Shown: positions 19,337 through 29,753 of the stretch, piece by piece
Position numbering within the stretch: position 1 is the stretch's first letter
Layout: each line of letters begins with the position of its first letter
Assembly (NCBI GenBank): GCA_907163375.1
Contig: CAJQUW010007109.1
Span: 62,001 to 126,000 of the forward strand
DNA length: 64,000 nt
Source of the DNA: Prostheceraeus crozeri
Lineage: Eukaryota > Platyhelminthes > Polycladida > Euryleptidae
Reading direction: 5' to 3'
Notes under the pieces: generated by a model
The model's input: only the letters and a program-made list of their open reading frames with translations
The model's database searches: none
What the model was told of the DNA's origin: nothing
Program-made: the position numbers and the translations under genes

Positions 19337-20517
19337 CTAAAGAATCACGTCACGATACTTTGTAATTTCAATATTTGAATCGAAGACTGCATAAATTAAT
19401 ACATTGATCGTCTCAGGTAGTGTTCTTTTGAACGTCAAATCCAAACGAATATTATGAGGCACGTTCGCTTGACGATAGGGTGAACTAATATCGCTGTCAG
19501 CAGTCAAATCAAATGCATAAATAGTATATCCACTCTTAAACTCTTTCATAGTCAGTCCGTTGGTGTCATCCGTATTGTAAAAGCCAAAGACATCCATACA
19601 GTCAACATAACTGCGCATAAATTGATCCGAAGCAAAATCTGGTTTGTAGGGTGGACCAGGATGACTCACACCATTTACACGTAAAGCAATTTCACTTAAC
19701 TGATTGTGTTTAAAATTGAAAGGATTCTTCTTTATATTACCATTAAATGCATCATTTTCAACCATTGCCACCATGAGGAGCTTCGGTGCTTCCGATGGAA
19801 AGAAGCCATCTTTCATGAAACTCTTTTGATCTTTCGGAATTGTAAAGGTGAGAAGCTTTGTATGCTGAATGGGGTAAATGGCATTTTGGCGGTTAAGACC
19901 TTCAGCATGCCCTCTAATGACACTTGGATTCGGTACTACTTGACGAATGTAAAGTGCAATATCTTCCACATGAATTCTAAAATTGTCAACTTTAACAAAT
20001 GCATTCAGCGCAAATTCAGGCTTATTCAATGTCAGCTTGAGTCGCATGCTGGTATTACAGAGTAAAAACTTTGACTGTCTAAAGAAGTCTAAATTCAGCG
20101 GACCATATAGCTGACATACTTTACTATCTTTAATCAAAGCAGATCGCTTTACAAAGCCACTGTTTGTTTCAACATCAAATATGATTTATAGGGATAATGG
20201 CTTTGACCACCTTCCACATGCTGCTCTCCAATCGTTAGAGAAACATCGCGAAGTAATGTAGTCAATGGTAAATTGTTCAGTCTAACTTTATGTGCATCGT
20301 CAATAGCAGTTCCATCTGCTTGCTGAATTCTAAACCTCAAATCAACCATCGCATAACTCAAATCTATGTAGTCATCACTACCACCAGGAATAACAAATTC
20401 AATGGGGCCAGCATTCTCAGCTGTTCGAGGATGATAATCTACAATACTTGAACTAAGAATATCTGTCTGTATGGCTTGTTGATCAAACAAACAAAACCCG
20501 GAAGTTTTGCACTCCAT
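19337..20517 (-). CDS. Polinton 1 major capsid protein, double jelly-roll (fossil)
   Basis: The amino-terminal piece has the family's GPIEFVIPGG..YIDLSYAMVDLRF and NNLPLTTLLRDVSLTIG; the carboxy-terminal piece has GPLNLDFFRQSKFLLCNTSM, KKNPFNFKHNQLSEIALRVNG and SGYTIYAFDLTAD, all typical of Polinton double jelly-roll capsid proteins. The order capsid, protease downstream and minor capsid upstream fits a virion-gene block. The gene is a fossil in pieces. Confidence 0.85.
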
Positions 20518-20519
20518 AA

Positions 20520-20940
20520 TTAGAAGTTATGGCAGCGTCGTCGTTTAGCGCCTGATGAATGATTAGAGCCTCTGCGACGTTTGCGTGAATGCCTTTTGAC
20601 TGAAGATCGCACCTTACCAGCTCCGCGATGTTTCCTCCTTCCTTTATTCATTCGTTTAGGTGATTTCTTTCCTTGAGTAACACCAGCAAAGGTCTGCTTC
20701 AATGTTTTTAAACCGCGTTCCTTCCCACGATTCAACAAACTGCTCTTAAAACTTCTACCTCTGGAAAGATCACTAGCAACATCACCAGCAAAGCCAACGG
20801 CATTACTTAAAACATTTCGTTTTAAAGATCTACCGACATTGGATATGAGAGGTGCTACAACAGATTTCAGTGCACCAAGTATGCTACCTCCACGTTGGCG
20901 GCGAGCGCCGATGTAAATTTGTCCTCACCACTTACATAGG
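20520..20940 (-). CDS. Polinton 1 small basic minor virion protein (fossil)
   Basis: The region immediately upstream of the capsid gene encodes a glycine-rich, amphipathic stretch (QRGGSILGALKSVVAPLIS) and then a very basic tail (KSPKRMNKGRRKHRG, RKRRRG). This is the usual look of the adenovirus pX/pVI-like minor proteins of Polintons, which may bind DNA or membranes. Confidence 0.55.
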
Positions 20941-21015
20941 AGGGTCGTGAATAAAATGAGGCAGTTGGATTCATAGCTCAAACCCTAAACATTGTTAGTT
21001 ACAACTTTGCATGAA

Positions 21016-22281
21016 TCACTGTCGATCACTTAGATGAAAGATGTCGGCACGACGCATCCAAGAGTTCATACTTGAAGGATAACCAGTCCATTTAACAAGA
21101 TACCATTGTTCACCTTGGCGTTTTTTACATCGAATGATTTTCTCTACCAAATATGTTTCACTTTCAGTGACTACCTCAATCTCATCGCGGTAAAAGCTAC
21201 CCTCAATTTCTTCATTATCGTAATCTTTCAACTTGTAGGTGGTGGGAGAGTCTTTTTGATTAATCCTTGATACTGTAAATACCTCCTCTGTCCCATTCGG
21301 AAGGTACCCTTTAGCAAAAACACTCTTCACTTTTGAGATACGAACTTTATCACCAATTTTCACATCACTTTTCACATGAGTGCGTTTACGTTGGAATGAT
21401 TCGCGCACTTTATCTACATTGTCAGCATTTACATCTACTGGTCTGAGTCCAATAGAACGATGGAGAGAGTGATTGTAGGCATGGTGTGTATCTTGTAGAA
21501 CCTTTGTCCAATTTTGTGTCAAGTTGGCAGTAAAATGTCGCCACAAGCGATTTTTTAATGTGCGATTAAAACGTTCAACGAGTGCAGCTTTATAAGCACT
21601 CTTTACACTAACCAACTCAATGTCATGCCTCTCAAATAATCTTCTCACAAGCTGATTTTCAAACTCTTTTCCTTGATCACTCTGAATTCTTTTTGGAATG
21701 CGACCTTCTCGAAAAATTGTTTGGAATGCTTTTGCTACTCCTTTCCCTTCTTTAGTTTTTAAAGGTTGATCCCACGCATAACGCGAGAAAATATCAATGA
21801 CGGTTAAAATAAAATTATTGCCCGAGTTATGTTTTGAAATGGAGGCAACATCACACAAATCTGCTTGCCGCTGTTCATCGATGTCATGAACAATATAATG
21901 GCGGGTGCGGTACTTCTTTTTCGCTTGTTTGTGGAGTGTATAGGTAGCCTGACCCTTTAACCATCGTTTCACTTGTGATTGTGGAAGACCACTCGCTTTT
22001 GATAATTTCTTGATAGATGCAAATCCTGCCGGATGTTTTACATCATAATAGATTGACTTCAAACGTTCAGTCGATGACGACTGACTCTTTTTCCTCCTTC
22101 TCATCTTTTTGTTTTCTTGCCTTTCTACATTTACAACAACTGCAGCATTTAGCTTTAGCGGTTTTGCGATCGTGTTCACATTGCTTAGGGGTTTCATTGT
22201 GAGAGCTGCGCAGCAAGTGCAAGTGACAACGACATTCACCTCTGGCGGCTCATTACATGGTAAGCAACACATCTGCATCAT
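21016..22281 (-). CDS. Polinton 1 retroviral-type integrase with chromodomain
   Basis: A 421-residue integrase that would insert the element. Cysteines near the start (CCLPC, CTCC) and a helix-turn-helix-like SIKKLSKASGLPQSQVKRWL are followed by the catalytic core: Asp141 (ADLCDV), Asp202 (QSDQGKEF) and Glu236 (ALVERFNRTLK), a D,D-35-E spacing. An SH3-like DNA-binding part (IGDKVRISKVKSVFAKGY) follows. The carboxy end is a chromodomain (YLVEKIIRCKKRQGEQWYLV then KWTGYPSSMNSW), expected to steer insertion to marked chromatin. Confidence 0.93.
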   Translation of the reverse strand: MMQMCCLPCNEPPEVNVVVTCTCCAALTMKPLSNVNTIAKPLKLNAAVVVNVERQENKKMRRRKKSQSSSTERLKSIYYDVKHPAGFASIKKLSKASGLPQSQVKRWLKGQATYTLHKQAKKKYRTRHYIVHDIDEQRQADLCDVASISKHNSGNNFILTVIDIFSRYAWDQPLKTKEGKGVAKAFQTIFREGRIPKRIQSDQGKEFENQLVRRLFERHDIELVSVKSAYKAALVERFNRTLKNRLWRHFTANLTQNWTKVLQDTHHAYNHSLHRSIGLRPVDVNADNVDKVRESFQRKRTHVKSDVKIGDKVRISKVKSVFAKGYLPNGTEEVFTVSRINQKDSPTTYKLKDYDNEEIEGSFYRDEIEVVTESETYLVEKIIRCKKRQGEQWYLVKWTGYPSSMNSWMRRADIFHLSDRQ

Positions 22282-22333
22282 ATTAATAGTCTGAGAACAT
22301 GTATTTCCTAGGAGGAGCTGTTTTACGTTTTCC

Positions 22334-22973
22334 TTATACTAGTTTTAGTGGTGATGTAGATCTACGTGGAGTTCTTCCTCTTGTTTGCTTAGTGAGTGTG
22401 GGAGGGGATGTAGCAGGTGACGTCTTAAACCAATTTGTTGGCATTTTCATCGTCTGAAGCATTGGAGCAGTAGCCACTGTTGAATCAAGTTCTTTCAATG
22501 TCTCATTATTCAAAGCAAATTTTGCCACATTATGCTTTTTCAATAGTTTAAGAAAGTATGACCAACCAGGTGGAACATAGCCCTGACGGCGCTTTCTACG
22601 TGTCGCATACTGAATCAAGTCTTCATAACGTGAAGCATCAATCACTTTATTTTCATCTGTAATGATTTCTCCTCTATCATTTACATTGAGATGGGGTTCA
22701 ATACTGTTGAAAAGAGATATGGCATGTGCGCGATATGCATGTGATAGCAGTCGATACAGAGTCACGCAGCTTATTCTTCAAGTTTTTCAATTGCTCAACA
22801 GTTTCCGATTGTAATAATACAGCACGATGTGAATCTTTGATGTGAACATTTTGCTGATAATCTATTTCTTTCCTATACATTTGATTTGCAAGAGGTTGCT
22901 TTACTTGCAGCATGGCAGTCAATTGTACATATTCATTCTGAGGAATAACAATCATGCGAGAATAAGAACTCAT
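22334..22973 (-). CDS. Polinton 1 conserved protein next to the ATPase (fossil)
   Basis: It starts MSSYSRMIVIPQNEYVQL and contains a helical section with LKNLKNKL and LNVNDRGEIITDENK, then RRQGYVPPGWSYFLKLLKKH. This general layout (ViP.e.Y near the start, a central helix, GW..F) is shared by a conserved Polinton protein of unknown role. Its ATG overlaps the end of the ATPase gene by 4 bp (ATGA), so the two are probably co-expressed. Confidence 0.55.
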
Positions 22974-23581
22974 AGTTTGTAGATAATCATGGGAGTTTTC
23001 AAAATATCACTTCGAAATCTAAATTCTTCCGGACACTCTTGCGTAAAGTCAATGAATAAGTAACCGTATGGTTTTTCAGTAGCTGCTTGAAAAATTTCAA
23101 TTAAGGCTTTTGATCCTCTGGGTGCAACTTGTCGCACTAAAATTTCAAATTGATCTCGCGGATTCTTGAAAATAGCATAATAGTGTGTATTCAGGTTTCG
23201 TGTACGAGCTTCTTTTCCATCAGGAAACAAATTTTGTGTGATATAGATGATAAAGCACCTTTTATGATGTGCTGCGCGAGTGAACATATCTGTAACATCT
23301 TTTGAATTCTTACTTTCTTTTAATAAATCATCCAATACAACAACATCATTAGACTGATGTTTATCCACTGCAATAATTCCTTCATGTCGAATAAAGTTGC
23401 GACTTTGCAATTCCTGAAACAGCGACGGTTGATAAATATCATAACACCAAATCACTCGATTGATAGGTTCCTTAAACAACTCCCTTCTTTTATCCAATAA
23501 ATTCAGCGTGAAAACAGTTTTACCTGCATGAGATGGACCTGATACAGTCAGAACTTTATCACATTGAAGTCTGAAATCCAT
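22970..23581 (-). CDS. Polinton 1 genome-packaging ATPase
   Basis: A FtsK/HerA-type ATPase that would drive DNA into the capsid. Starting at the ATG at 23581 (MDFRLQCDK), it shows Walker A GPSHAGKT, Walker B DVVVLDDLL, and a sensor-like FIIYITQNLF. The upstream in-frame extension to 23629 lacks an ATG and overlaps the previous gene, so 23581 is preferred. Length, about 200 residues, is normal for Polintons. Confidence 0.9.
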   Translation of the reverse strand: MDFRLQCDKVLTVSGPSHAGKTVFTLNLLDKRRELFKEPINRVIWCYDIYQPSLFQELQSRNFIRHEGIIAVDKHQSNDVVVLDDLLKESKNSKDVTDMFTRAAHHKRCFIIYITQNLFPDGKEARTRNLNTHYYAIFKNPRDQFEILVRQVAPRGSKALIEIFQAATEKPYGYLFIDFTQECPEEFRFRSDILKTPMIIYKL

Positions 23582-23612
23582 TTTAATACTTTGAGATTCA
23601 ACATTTGCATAA

Positions 23613-23978
23613 TTAACGCTCAGAGCCAAAGATATTACCCAATAGGTTACCCACGACAGGAGCTAACATTGGAAGTATTGCTGAAAGGAAACCGCCCTTT
23701 TGTGTTACAGTTTTCCTCTTTCTTTGAAGGGTGACTTTAGGATTGGAGATGAAACGCAATTTTGTGGCATATCGCTTAAGTAACTTTCGTTGTTTTGGCG
23801 CTAATTTCTTCGTCCTCAACTTCCTCACATGAGAAATAATTTCACGAATGAATTTATCGTTAGCATGTCGTATAGCATTGTATCGCTGATTTGCTTTCAT
23901 TCGTCGGAGAGCTTGAATGGCTGAAGAAAACTTTGAAGACTTTTGACTTTTACGTTTCGTCATTTTACGTTTCGCCAT
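23613..23978 (-). CDS. Polinton 1 basic virion protein with hydrophobic tail
   Basis: A true ATG starts a 121-residue protein that is very rich in Lys/Arg for 95 residues and ends with TQKGGFLSAILPMLAPVVG, an amphipathic hydrophobic tail. Basic body plus QKGGFL..LP tail is a recurring Polinton minor-virion type, compared with adenovirus core or pVI-like proteins. It is directly upstream of the ATPase. Confidence 0.6.
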   Translation of the reverse strand: MAKRKMTKRKSQKSSKFSSAIQALRRMKANQRYNAIRHANDKFIREIISHVRKLRTKKLAPKQRKLLKRYATKLRFISNPKVTLQRKRKTVTQKGGFLSAILPMLAPVVGNLLGNIFGSER

Positions 23979-24034
23979 TTTCCGTGTTAGTCTTTGCTAA
24001 AACCTATCTTTACCACATTTGCATAGGTACTAAC

Positions 24035-24201
24035 TGTAGAAGAATGATGTATATTGCTTAGTTGTTTATCTGTACCACTGATAGTGGATTGCAGAATTGT
24101 TCGTATATTGGTCTATTTGATTTGTCGATAGAGACACTATCGTTCTCGCCACGCACGCTGGTTTTCCCTTGCCGACTCAGGGGCTATAAGATATTACTAC
24201 A
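24035..24201 (+). repeat. 5' LTR
   Basis: Begins TGTAGAAGAATG and ends ATATTACTACA. It matches the 3' LTR at all but one position. No clear TATA box is visible in this short LTR. Confidence 0.95.
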
Positions 24202-24219
24202 TGGTGGCAGCGGTAAACG
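24202..24219 (+). promoter_or_regulatory. Primer-binding-site-like sequence
   Basis: TGGTGGCAGCGGTAAACG follows the LTR directly. The leading TGG fits pairing to a tRNA CCA end; the tRNA is not identified. Confidence 0.5.
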
Positions 24220-24236
24220 TGGACGTGAACTGAACA

Positions 24237-25682
24237 ATGACCGAAGATAAACCTGCGGGAACTTTCGGAAACCCATCTGGAATTCCATTGCCTGATCCAT
24301 TGCCCCAATCCACTATTACACAAGCTGAAGTATGGCCAACATGGCGCAGACGGTTTGAAAGGTATAGAATTGCTTCTCAACTGAACCTAAAACCGGAAAA
24401 TGAACAAGTGAGCACACTATTGTACGCCGTAGGCAATTCTGCTGACGATATTCTGTCTACTCTCAATGTCGATGAGACTGTCGCAACATTCGAGGACATG
24501 ATAGATGCCTTCGACTCGTATTTTGAAGCGCGGAAAAACACAATAGTTCTTAGAGCAAAGTTCAATAAACGCAGCCAGAGAGATGGGGAAACAATTGATG
24601 ATTTTATACAAGATTTATTCAAATTAGCTGCAGAGTGTAAATATGGTGCACTACGAGAAGGGTTGATACGCGACAGGATCGTTGTCGGGGTAAATGACGA
24701 GGGTTTGTCTGATCGGCTCCAAGGAAAAGCTCATTTGACTCTCGAAGAAGCAGTTACCTTAAGCCGCCAACATGAATCGAGGAAACTAAATCGCGAAGTA
24801 GTTCGGGGTAATAAAGAATCTGTTGATTTTGTCAAACAAAGCAAGCAAACTGTAAACCAAAGTTTCGCAAACAGACGCCTTACCAACAGTTTACTATCGA
24901 ACAGAGGTCCTACAACCAGTGGTAGCACTAGCTATACAAAATTATGCCGCTTTTGTGCTATGAAGTATCATGAACGAGAAAATTGTCCTGCTAAGAACGC
25001 TATTTGTCATCACTGCTCAAACCGGGGACATTTTGTAAAAGCCTGCAGATTGCGAATGAGATCCCCAAATCTGGCTTCTAAAGTTAATGAGTTAAACATA
25101 GCTGAGGGAACGGAAAGGAACAATGAGTGGTATGACGAAAGTACATTTTTGGGCGAAACAGTGGACTGCATTTCCAATAGCTTTTGGACCGCAAACGTTC
25201 AGGTCAATGGTCGAAAAACGGCATTCAAGTTAGACACAGGTGCGGCGGTCTCCATATTGAGTGATACAGTCCCTTGGCTCGACGTAGAATCATTGACACA
25301 CATCGATAAATGTCTCCAAGGACCCGGTGGTACAGAATTGAGACCGATCGGAGTTATAGAAGCGACCCTGACCATCGGAGGTAACAGCTGTTCCGAGGTT
25401 TTGTACGTTCTCAGAAATCAGAGATACTCTCTCCTGAGTAAGGTGGCCTGCGAAAAACTGAATCTAGTTACTCGGACTGCAATTAATGAAGTTGTCGGAA
25501 GTTCTTTAAAAGATTTCAAAGTGAGATACCCTAATTTATTCAACGGATTAGGAAAGCTGAATACAGAATATCATATCACATTGAGACCCGAATCTAAGCC
25601 AATACAAATATTCACACCCAGAAGAATAGCCCACCCACTTTTGCCCGAAGTTAAGATGGAAATACAAAGAATGATGGAACTT
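24237..25682 (+). CDS. Gypsy Gag and protease region
   Basis: From the ATG at 24237: a Gag-like section (VWPTWRRRFERYRIASQLNL and FDSYFEARKNTIVLRAKFNK), two zinc-knuckle-like Cys/His patches (CRFCAMKYHERENC, CHHCSNRGHFVKAC) and an aspartic protease start FKLDTGAAVSIL. Gag packages RNA and the protease matures the polyprotein. The small DNA transposon is inserted in this reading frame just before the reverse transcriptase. Confidence 0.9.
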
Positions 25683-26453
25683 CCCTGTGGGAACGAATCT
25701 TGCGAAAAACTGGCGAATGTCAGCTGCAGAATATCATGCTAAAGTTCAGTCATATTTGCGGGATATTCGCTGGCGAAGTTCGCCGGCGACAATTCGCGCT
25801 CTGCTACCTTTTACTTTTGACTCTCTCTCTTATTTTCTTTAGTAATCCGCCTCTACAGCCGAGGCTCTATTGTCTCCCTCACCTCCTCACTATCCGCCAC
25901 ATATGGCTAATCTATCTAAGAAATAAGTGCAGACTATCATTCTTTGATAATGATAAGAATATAGAGAATCCGCTTATATCAATTTTCATAACATCTCTTG
26001 ACATTCAATAATTTACAACAATGACAAATATTTGAATAATATCATAGTATTTACTGCGACATTTATGGAAGATAAATACTCTTTTTAGTTTAAGCCTTCG
26101 TGAATTAAAAAAGATCCCTTTTTATCACATCAGACTGAGTATAAAATATATTTTCATGTGAAGGTAATATACGAACATTACTACTTACCACTAATTAGTT
26201 GCTACAATATCCACGATTTCGCCGGTTGGCGAAAAATCAGCTCGCATTAGTAAACAAATATCTACCAACTAATTATAGCAACTTTTTCGCCACCTGTCGT
26301 TTTTTAATTTTACACATGTTTTTGGATAAATGATGACCATTTTCACATGCGGAGATAGTTTTTACTCGAAAATGAACCTTTAAAAAAATTATCCACAAAA
26401 TCGCTACCTCGCCAGATAATCTGTTGATATTAGCAAGATGCGTTCCCACAGGG
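25683..26453. mobile_element. 771-bp non-autonomous DNA transposon nested in the Gypsy element
   Basis: The ends are inverted: CCCTGTGGGAACGAATCTTGC on the left and, read inward from the right, CCCTGTGGGAACGCATCTTGC, a 21-bp repeat with one mismatch. The Gypsy frame stops at one end and resumes at the other, and TT flanks both sides (25681-25682, 26454-26455), a 2-bp apparent duplication. It holds no transposase. The word CTGGCGA recurs near both ends. The superfamily is not certain. Confidence 0.9.
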
Positions 26454-28624
26454 TTGGAGTCATATCGCCGGTCACGGAGCCAACTGAATGGTGTTCTGGA
26501 CTCGTATGCGTACCGAAAGCCAATAAGAAAGTAAGAATTTGTGTTGATTTGACGAATTTGAACAGATCAGTAGAACGTGAAATTCACCCGATGGCTTCCG
26601 TGGATGCCAGCTTAGCAAAACTGGGGAGAAGTACTGTATTTAGCAAACTTGATGCCAACAGTGGATTCTGGCAAATACCTCTTGATGAGGAATCGAAGAA
26701 TTTAACTACATTTTTGACACCGTTCGGAAGGTATAGATATAACCGCCTGCCATTCGGTATTTCGTCGGCGCCAGAAATCTTTCAACGTACCATGTCAGGG
26801 ATCTTAGAAGGTCTCGAGGGAGTTATTTGTCACATGGACGATATCTTGGTCCACGGTGCCAATCGCAACGAACACGATTCGCGACTACATCAAGTTTTAA
26901 GTAGATTGCAAGAATCCGGTCTAACGCTGAAGTGTGACAAATGTGAATTTTCCAAAAATTCCATAAAGTTTTTAGGAAATATCATCGACCAGCAAGGAAT
27001 TAGTATTGACCCACAAAAGACTGATGCCATTCGAAATTTTCCCCCGCCCAGAAATATAAAGGAACTTCAGAGATTCATGGGAATGGTAAACCATCTTGGA
27101 AAATTTATCCCTCGACTGTCTCAGATCAATGAACCACTGCGCCAGCTATTGAAAGACGATAATGAATGGACATGGAGCTTCGGCCAAGAGCGACCATTCG
27201 AACAGATAAAAAGAATGTTGACTTCGTCGGAAACATTGGCCTCTTATGACCCACGTAGAGAAACTATTATCTCAGCGGAGGCCTCATCAACTGGAATCGG
27301 AGCCGTTCTTCTACAGTTACACGATGGAGCAAGACGACCGGTATGTTTTGCCTCGAGATCCTTAACAGACACGGAACAGAGGTATGCAGTTATTGAAAAA
27401 GAAGCCCTGGCGTCCTGTTGGGCATGTGAAAGATTTAGTGAATACGTCCTTGGTTTGAACTTCCATCTGGAAACCGATCACAAACCGCTCGTTCCTTTAC
27501 TCAGTACTACAGATTTATCGAAAATTCCCGCTAGAATACAGAGATTCCGACTTAGGATGATGAGGTATTCGCCATATGTCAGATATGTACCAGGAAGCTT
27601 TCAATACACTGCTGATGCGTTATCACGAGTGTCACAAGAAAACCCGACAGTGTCAGAAATTGAATTTATCTCGGAAATTCAGCACTTTGCAAGGCACACA
27701 GTTTCGAAACTTCCGGCATCACCTCAGAAACTATCCGAAATTATAACAGCACAGCACAACGACGAGGACATCCAGGAAATCAAGACATACGTTACAGGCG
27801 GTTGGCCGAAGTATAGACCAAGAGAACCCCACTTGAATCAGCTCTGGGATGATCGATCACATTTTACAATTATCGACAATATCCTTCTCTACAATGAACG
27901 TATTGTTATTCCAAAATGTCTAAGGGATGATGTACTCTCAAGACTGCATGATGGCCATTTAGGGATATCTAAATGTCGTGCCAAAGCAAAAGACGCTGTT
28001 TGGTGGCCTAAAATTTCAAAACATATTGCGAACTTTGTTTCAAATTGCGCTGTTTGTTTGAAAAACAGGTCTGAAAGGAAGGAGCCTCTAATTCCTACTG
28101 AATTTCCTTCCAATGCATGGCAGAAAGTTGGATCCGACATTTTTGAGCACGCTAGCCGAACTTATGCTCTTGTTGTTGATTACTATTCCCGTTGGATCGA
28201 AATCAGAGAAATGAAAGGTTATACGACAGAGCATCTAGTCAACTGTTTGAAAAGCATTTTTGCCTGCCAAGGAATACCAGAAACTGTTATTTCTGATAAT
28301 GGGCCTCAATACAATTCTGAAGAATTCAGGAAATTCGCTCAGATATACTCCTTCAAGCATGAAACCAGTTCCCCAAGGTTCCCTCAAGCTAACGGTGAAG
28401 CAGAAAGAGCAGTTAGAACAGTAAAGAACTTACTGAGAAAAAATCCAGACCCTTACATGGCATTATTGGCATACCGAACTGCTCCTCTGATCAACGGCAA
28501 AGCTCCCCGTCAATTATTGATGAATAGAATGCTTCAAACCAGAATACCTGTGATACCTTCCAAGCTGAAACCGGAAATTGAAATGAGGATAATTTACGCA
28601 AGAAGGAAGAATCCTACCGCATGA
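26454..28624 (+). CDS. Gypsy reverse transcriptase, RNase H and integrase
   Basis: The reverse transcriptase shows VRICVDLTNLN, FSKLDANSGFWQIPL, YRYNRLPFGISSAPEIFQ and HMDDILVHG. RNase H follows (ISAEASSTGIGAVLL, ...YTADALSRV). The integrase has an H2C2 finger (HDGHLGISKCRAKAKD, CAVCLKN), the first catalytic Asp in WQKVGSDIF, then ISDNGPQYNSEEF and an EAERAVRTVKN glutamate. The set and order (RT-RH-IN) are typical of Gypsy; details resemble the Mag/CsRN1-like animal groups. Confidence 0.95.
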
Positions 28625-29130
28625 AACAAAAAAGAAATTTTGACAAACGCTATCGAACTAGCGAACTACCGGAGTTGGGAATTAATGATTTGGTTTGGAT
28701 TAGAGACTTGAAACGAATGGGACATATTATTGCTCGGGCGGAGCAACCCCGATCTTTTATTGTAGCTTCTGGTAGCAGCCGGATACGTCGAAATCGTTTG
28801 GCACTGGTATTGATGACGAAGTCGATGTCAGCGTGTTCTTCGAGAGAAGGAGACGAGTTCAGCGATTCATTCGACCAAGGGCGAAACTCGTGGACGCTTC
28901 ACGGAGAGTATTCTTCATCATCATCTCCGGTTCGGTCGGGGGAGGAAGAGAAGACGAGAGAAGATTCATCTGCAATTATCTCGAGAATACCAGACCCTCT
29001 CCAGGATGCAGCATCTCAATCGAATGTGGTGTCAGCAACAGATGACTATTCGCCTCAGACGAACTGTTACGTGACACGATCAGGTCGACCAGTTATTCCG
29101 CCTAATCGTTACATCTTTAATAGTGATTAG
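28621..29130 (+). CDS. Gypsy integrase carboxy-terminal region
   Basis: It begins at the end of the previous frame with KQKRNFDKRYRTSELPELGI and NDLVWIRDLKRMG, the usual post-core integrase region, then a low-complexity acidic and Ser-rich stretch ending in VTRSGRPVIPPNRYIF, a common tail of animal Gypsy Pol proteins. Confidence 0.7.
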   Translation: MKQKRNFDKRYRTSELPELGINDLVWIRDLKRMGHIIARAEQPRSFIVASGSSRIRRNRLALVLMTKSMSACSSREGDEFSDSFDQGRNSWTLHGEYSSSSSPVRSGEEEKTREDSSAIISRIPDPLQDAASQSNVVSATDDYSPQTNCYVTRSGRPVIPPNRYIFNSD

Positions 29131-29249
29131 TGCTTCCTCTGAATTGCATGCCTTGAATTGATTTGCAGTTTAATGTATCATCATGTGATCCGAACTGTTC
29201 ACACACACCGATGACTGTATACGCCTACGGTGAAATGACAATGTTTGTT

Positions 29250-29260
29250 AAAAGGGGAGA
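29250..29260 (+). promoter_or_regulatory. Polypurine tract
   Basis: AAAAGGGGAGA immediately precedes the 3' LTR, the expected plus-strand primer site. Confidence 0.8.
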
Positions 29261-29427
29261 TGTAGAAGAGTGATGTATATTGCTTAGTTGTTTATCTGTA
29301 CCACTGATAGTGGATTGCAGAATTGTTCGTATATTGGTCTATTTGATTTGTCGATAGAGACACTATCGTTCTCGCCACGCACGCTGGTTTTCCCTTGCCG
29401 ACTCAGGGGCTATAAGATATTACTACA
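29261..29427 (+). repeat. 3' LTR
   Basis: 167 bp, one base different from the 5' LTR (GAAGAG instead of GAAGAA near the start). It is followed by the second CTAAC. Confidence 0.95.
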
Positions 29428-29751
29428 CTAACTATTGCGGCATAAGTGACACTCGAAATGAGCAATATCACAGTGGTTACATTTGCAAAGTTGAATGCAA
29501 TTACGTATGAAACAGCGTTGACAAAAAGCGTGCTTACATCTCTTGAAGATGCGCTTTTCATTTCCATCCTTTCGCTTACATACATCACAGCACATAGTTT
29601 CACCGTTACTGATGTCTATAGCAAGTCTTTTTGAAGATATGAATTTGCTAGCCTTTTCTAAATAATAGACGCATGTACAGAAGGAATATACTTCGAGAGT
29701 GAGCAGACATAGCTCGAAAACCAGTTGTGCTACAATCAAGTACCACTGCAT
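29428..29751 (-). CDS. Polinton 1 membrane-anchored RING-like protein
   Basis: From the ATG at 29751 (MQWYLIVAQLVFELCLLTL) the protein starts with a hydrophobic segment and ends with a Cys/His array: MCCDVCKRKDGNEKR, CKHAFCQRC, CKCNHC, CHLC. The C-x2-C ... C-x-H-x2-C-x2-C pattern recalls RING fingers, so a ubiquitin-ligase-like role is possible. It lies just beyond the Gypsy insertion, whose CTAAC duplication it abuts. Confidence 0.5.
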   Translation of the reverse strand: MQWYLIVAQLVFELCLLTLEVYSFCTCVYYLEKASKFISSKRLAIDISNGETMCCDVCKRKDGNEKRIFKRCKHAFCQRCFIRNCIQLCKCNHCDIAHFECHLCRNS

Positions 29752-29753
29752 TT

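Larger units (their letters stand above)
24035..29427 (+). mobile_element. Gypsy-type LTR retrotransposon inside Polinton 1
   Basis: Identical-length 167-bp LTRs, TG...CA ends, a 5-bp CTAAC target duplication (24030-24034 and 29428-29432), a primer-binding-like TGG stretch, a purine tract and Gag-PR-RT-RNase H-IN order identify a Metaviridae element. The LTRs differ at one base by eye, so the insertion is recent. It carries a 771-bp DNA transposon at 25683-26453. Apart from that and about one or two other interruptions it looks nearly whole. Confidence 0.97.
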
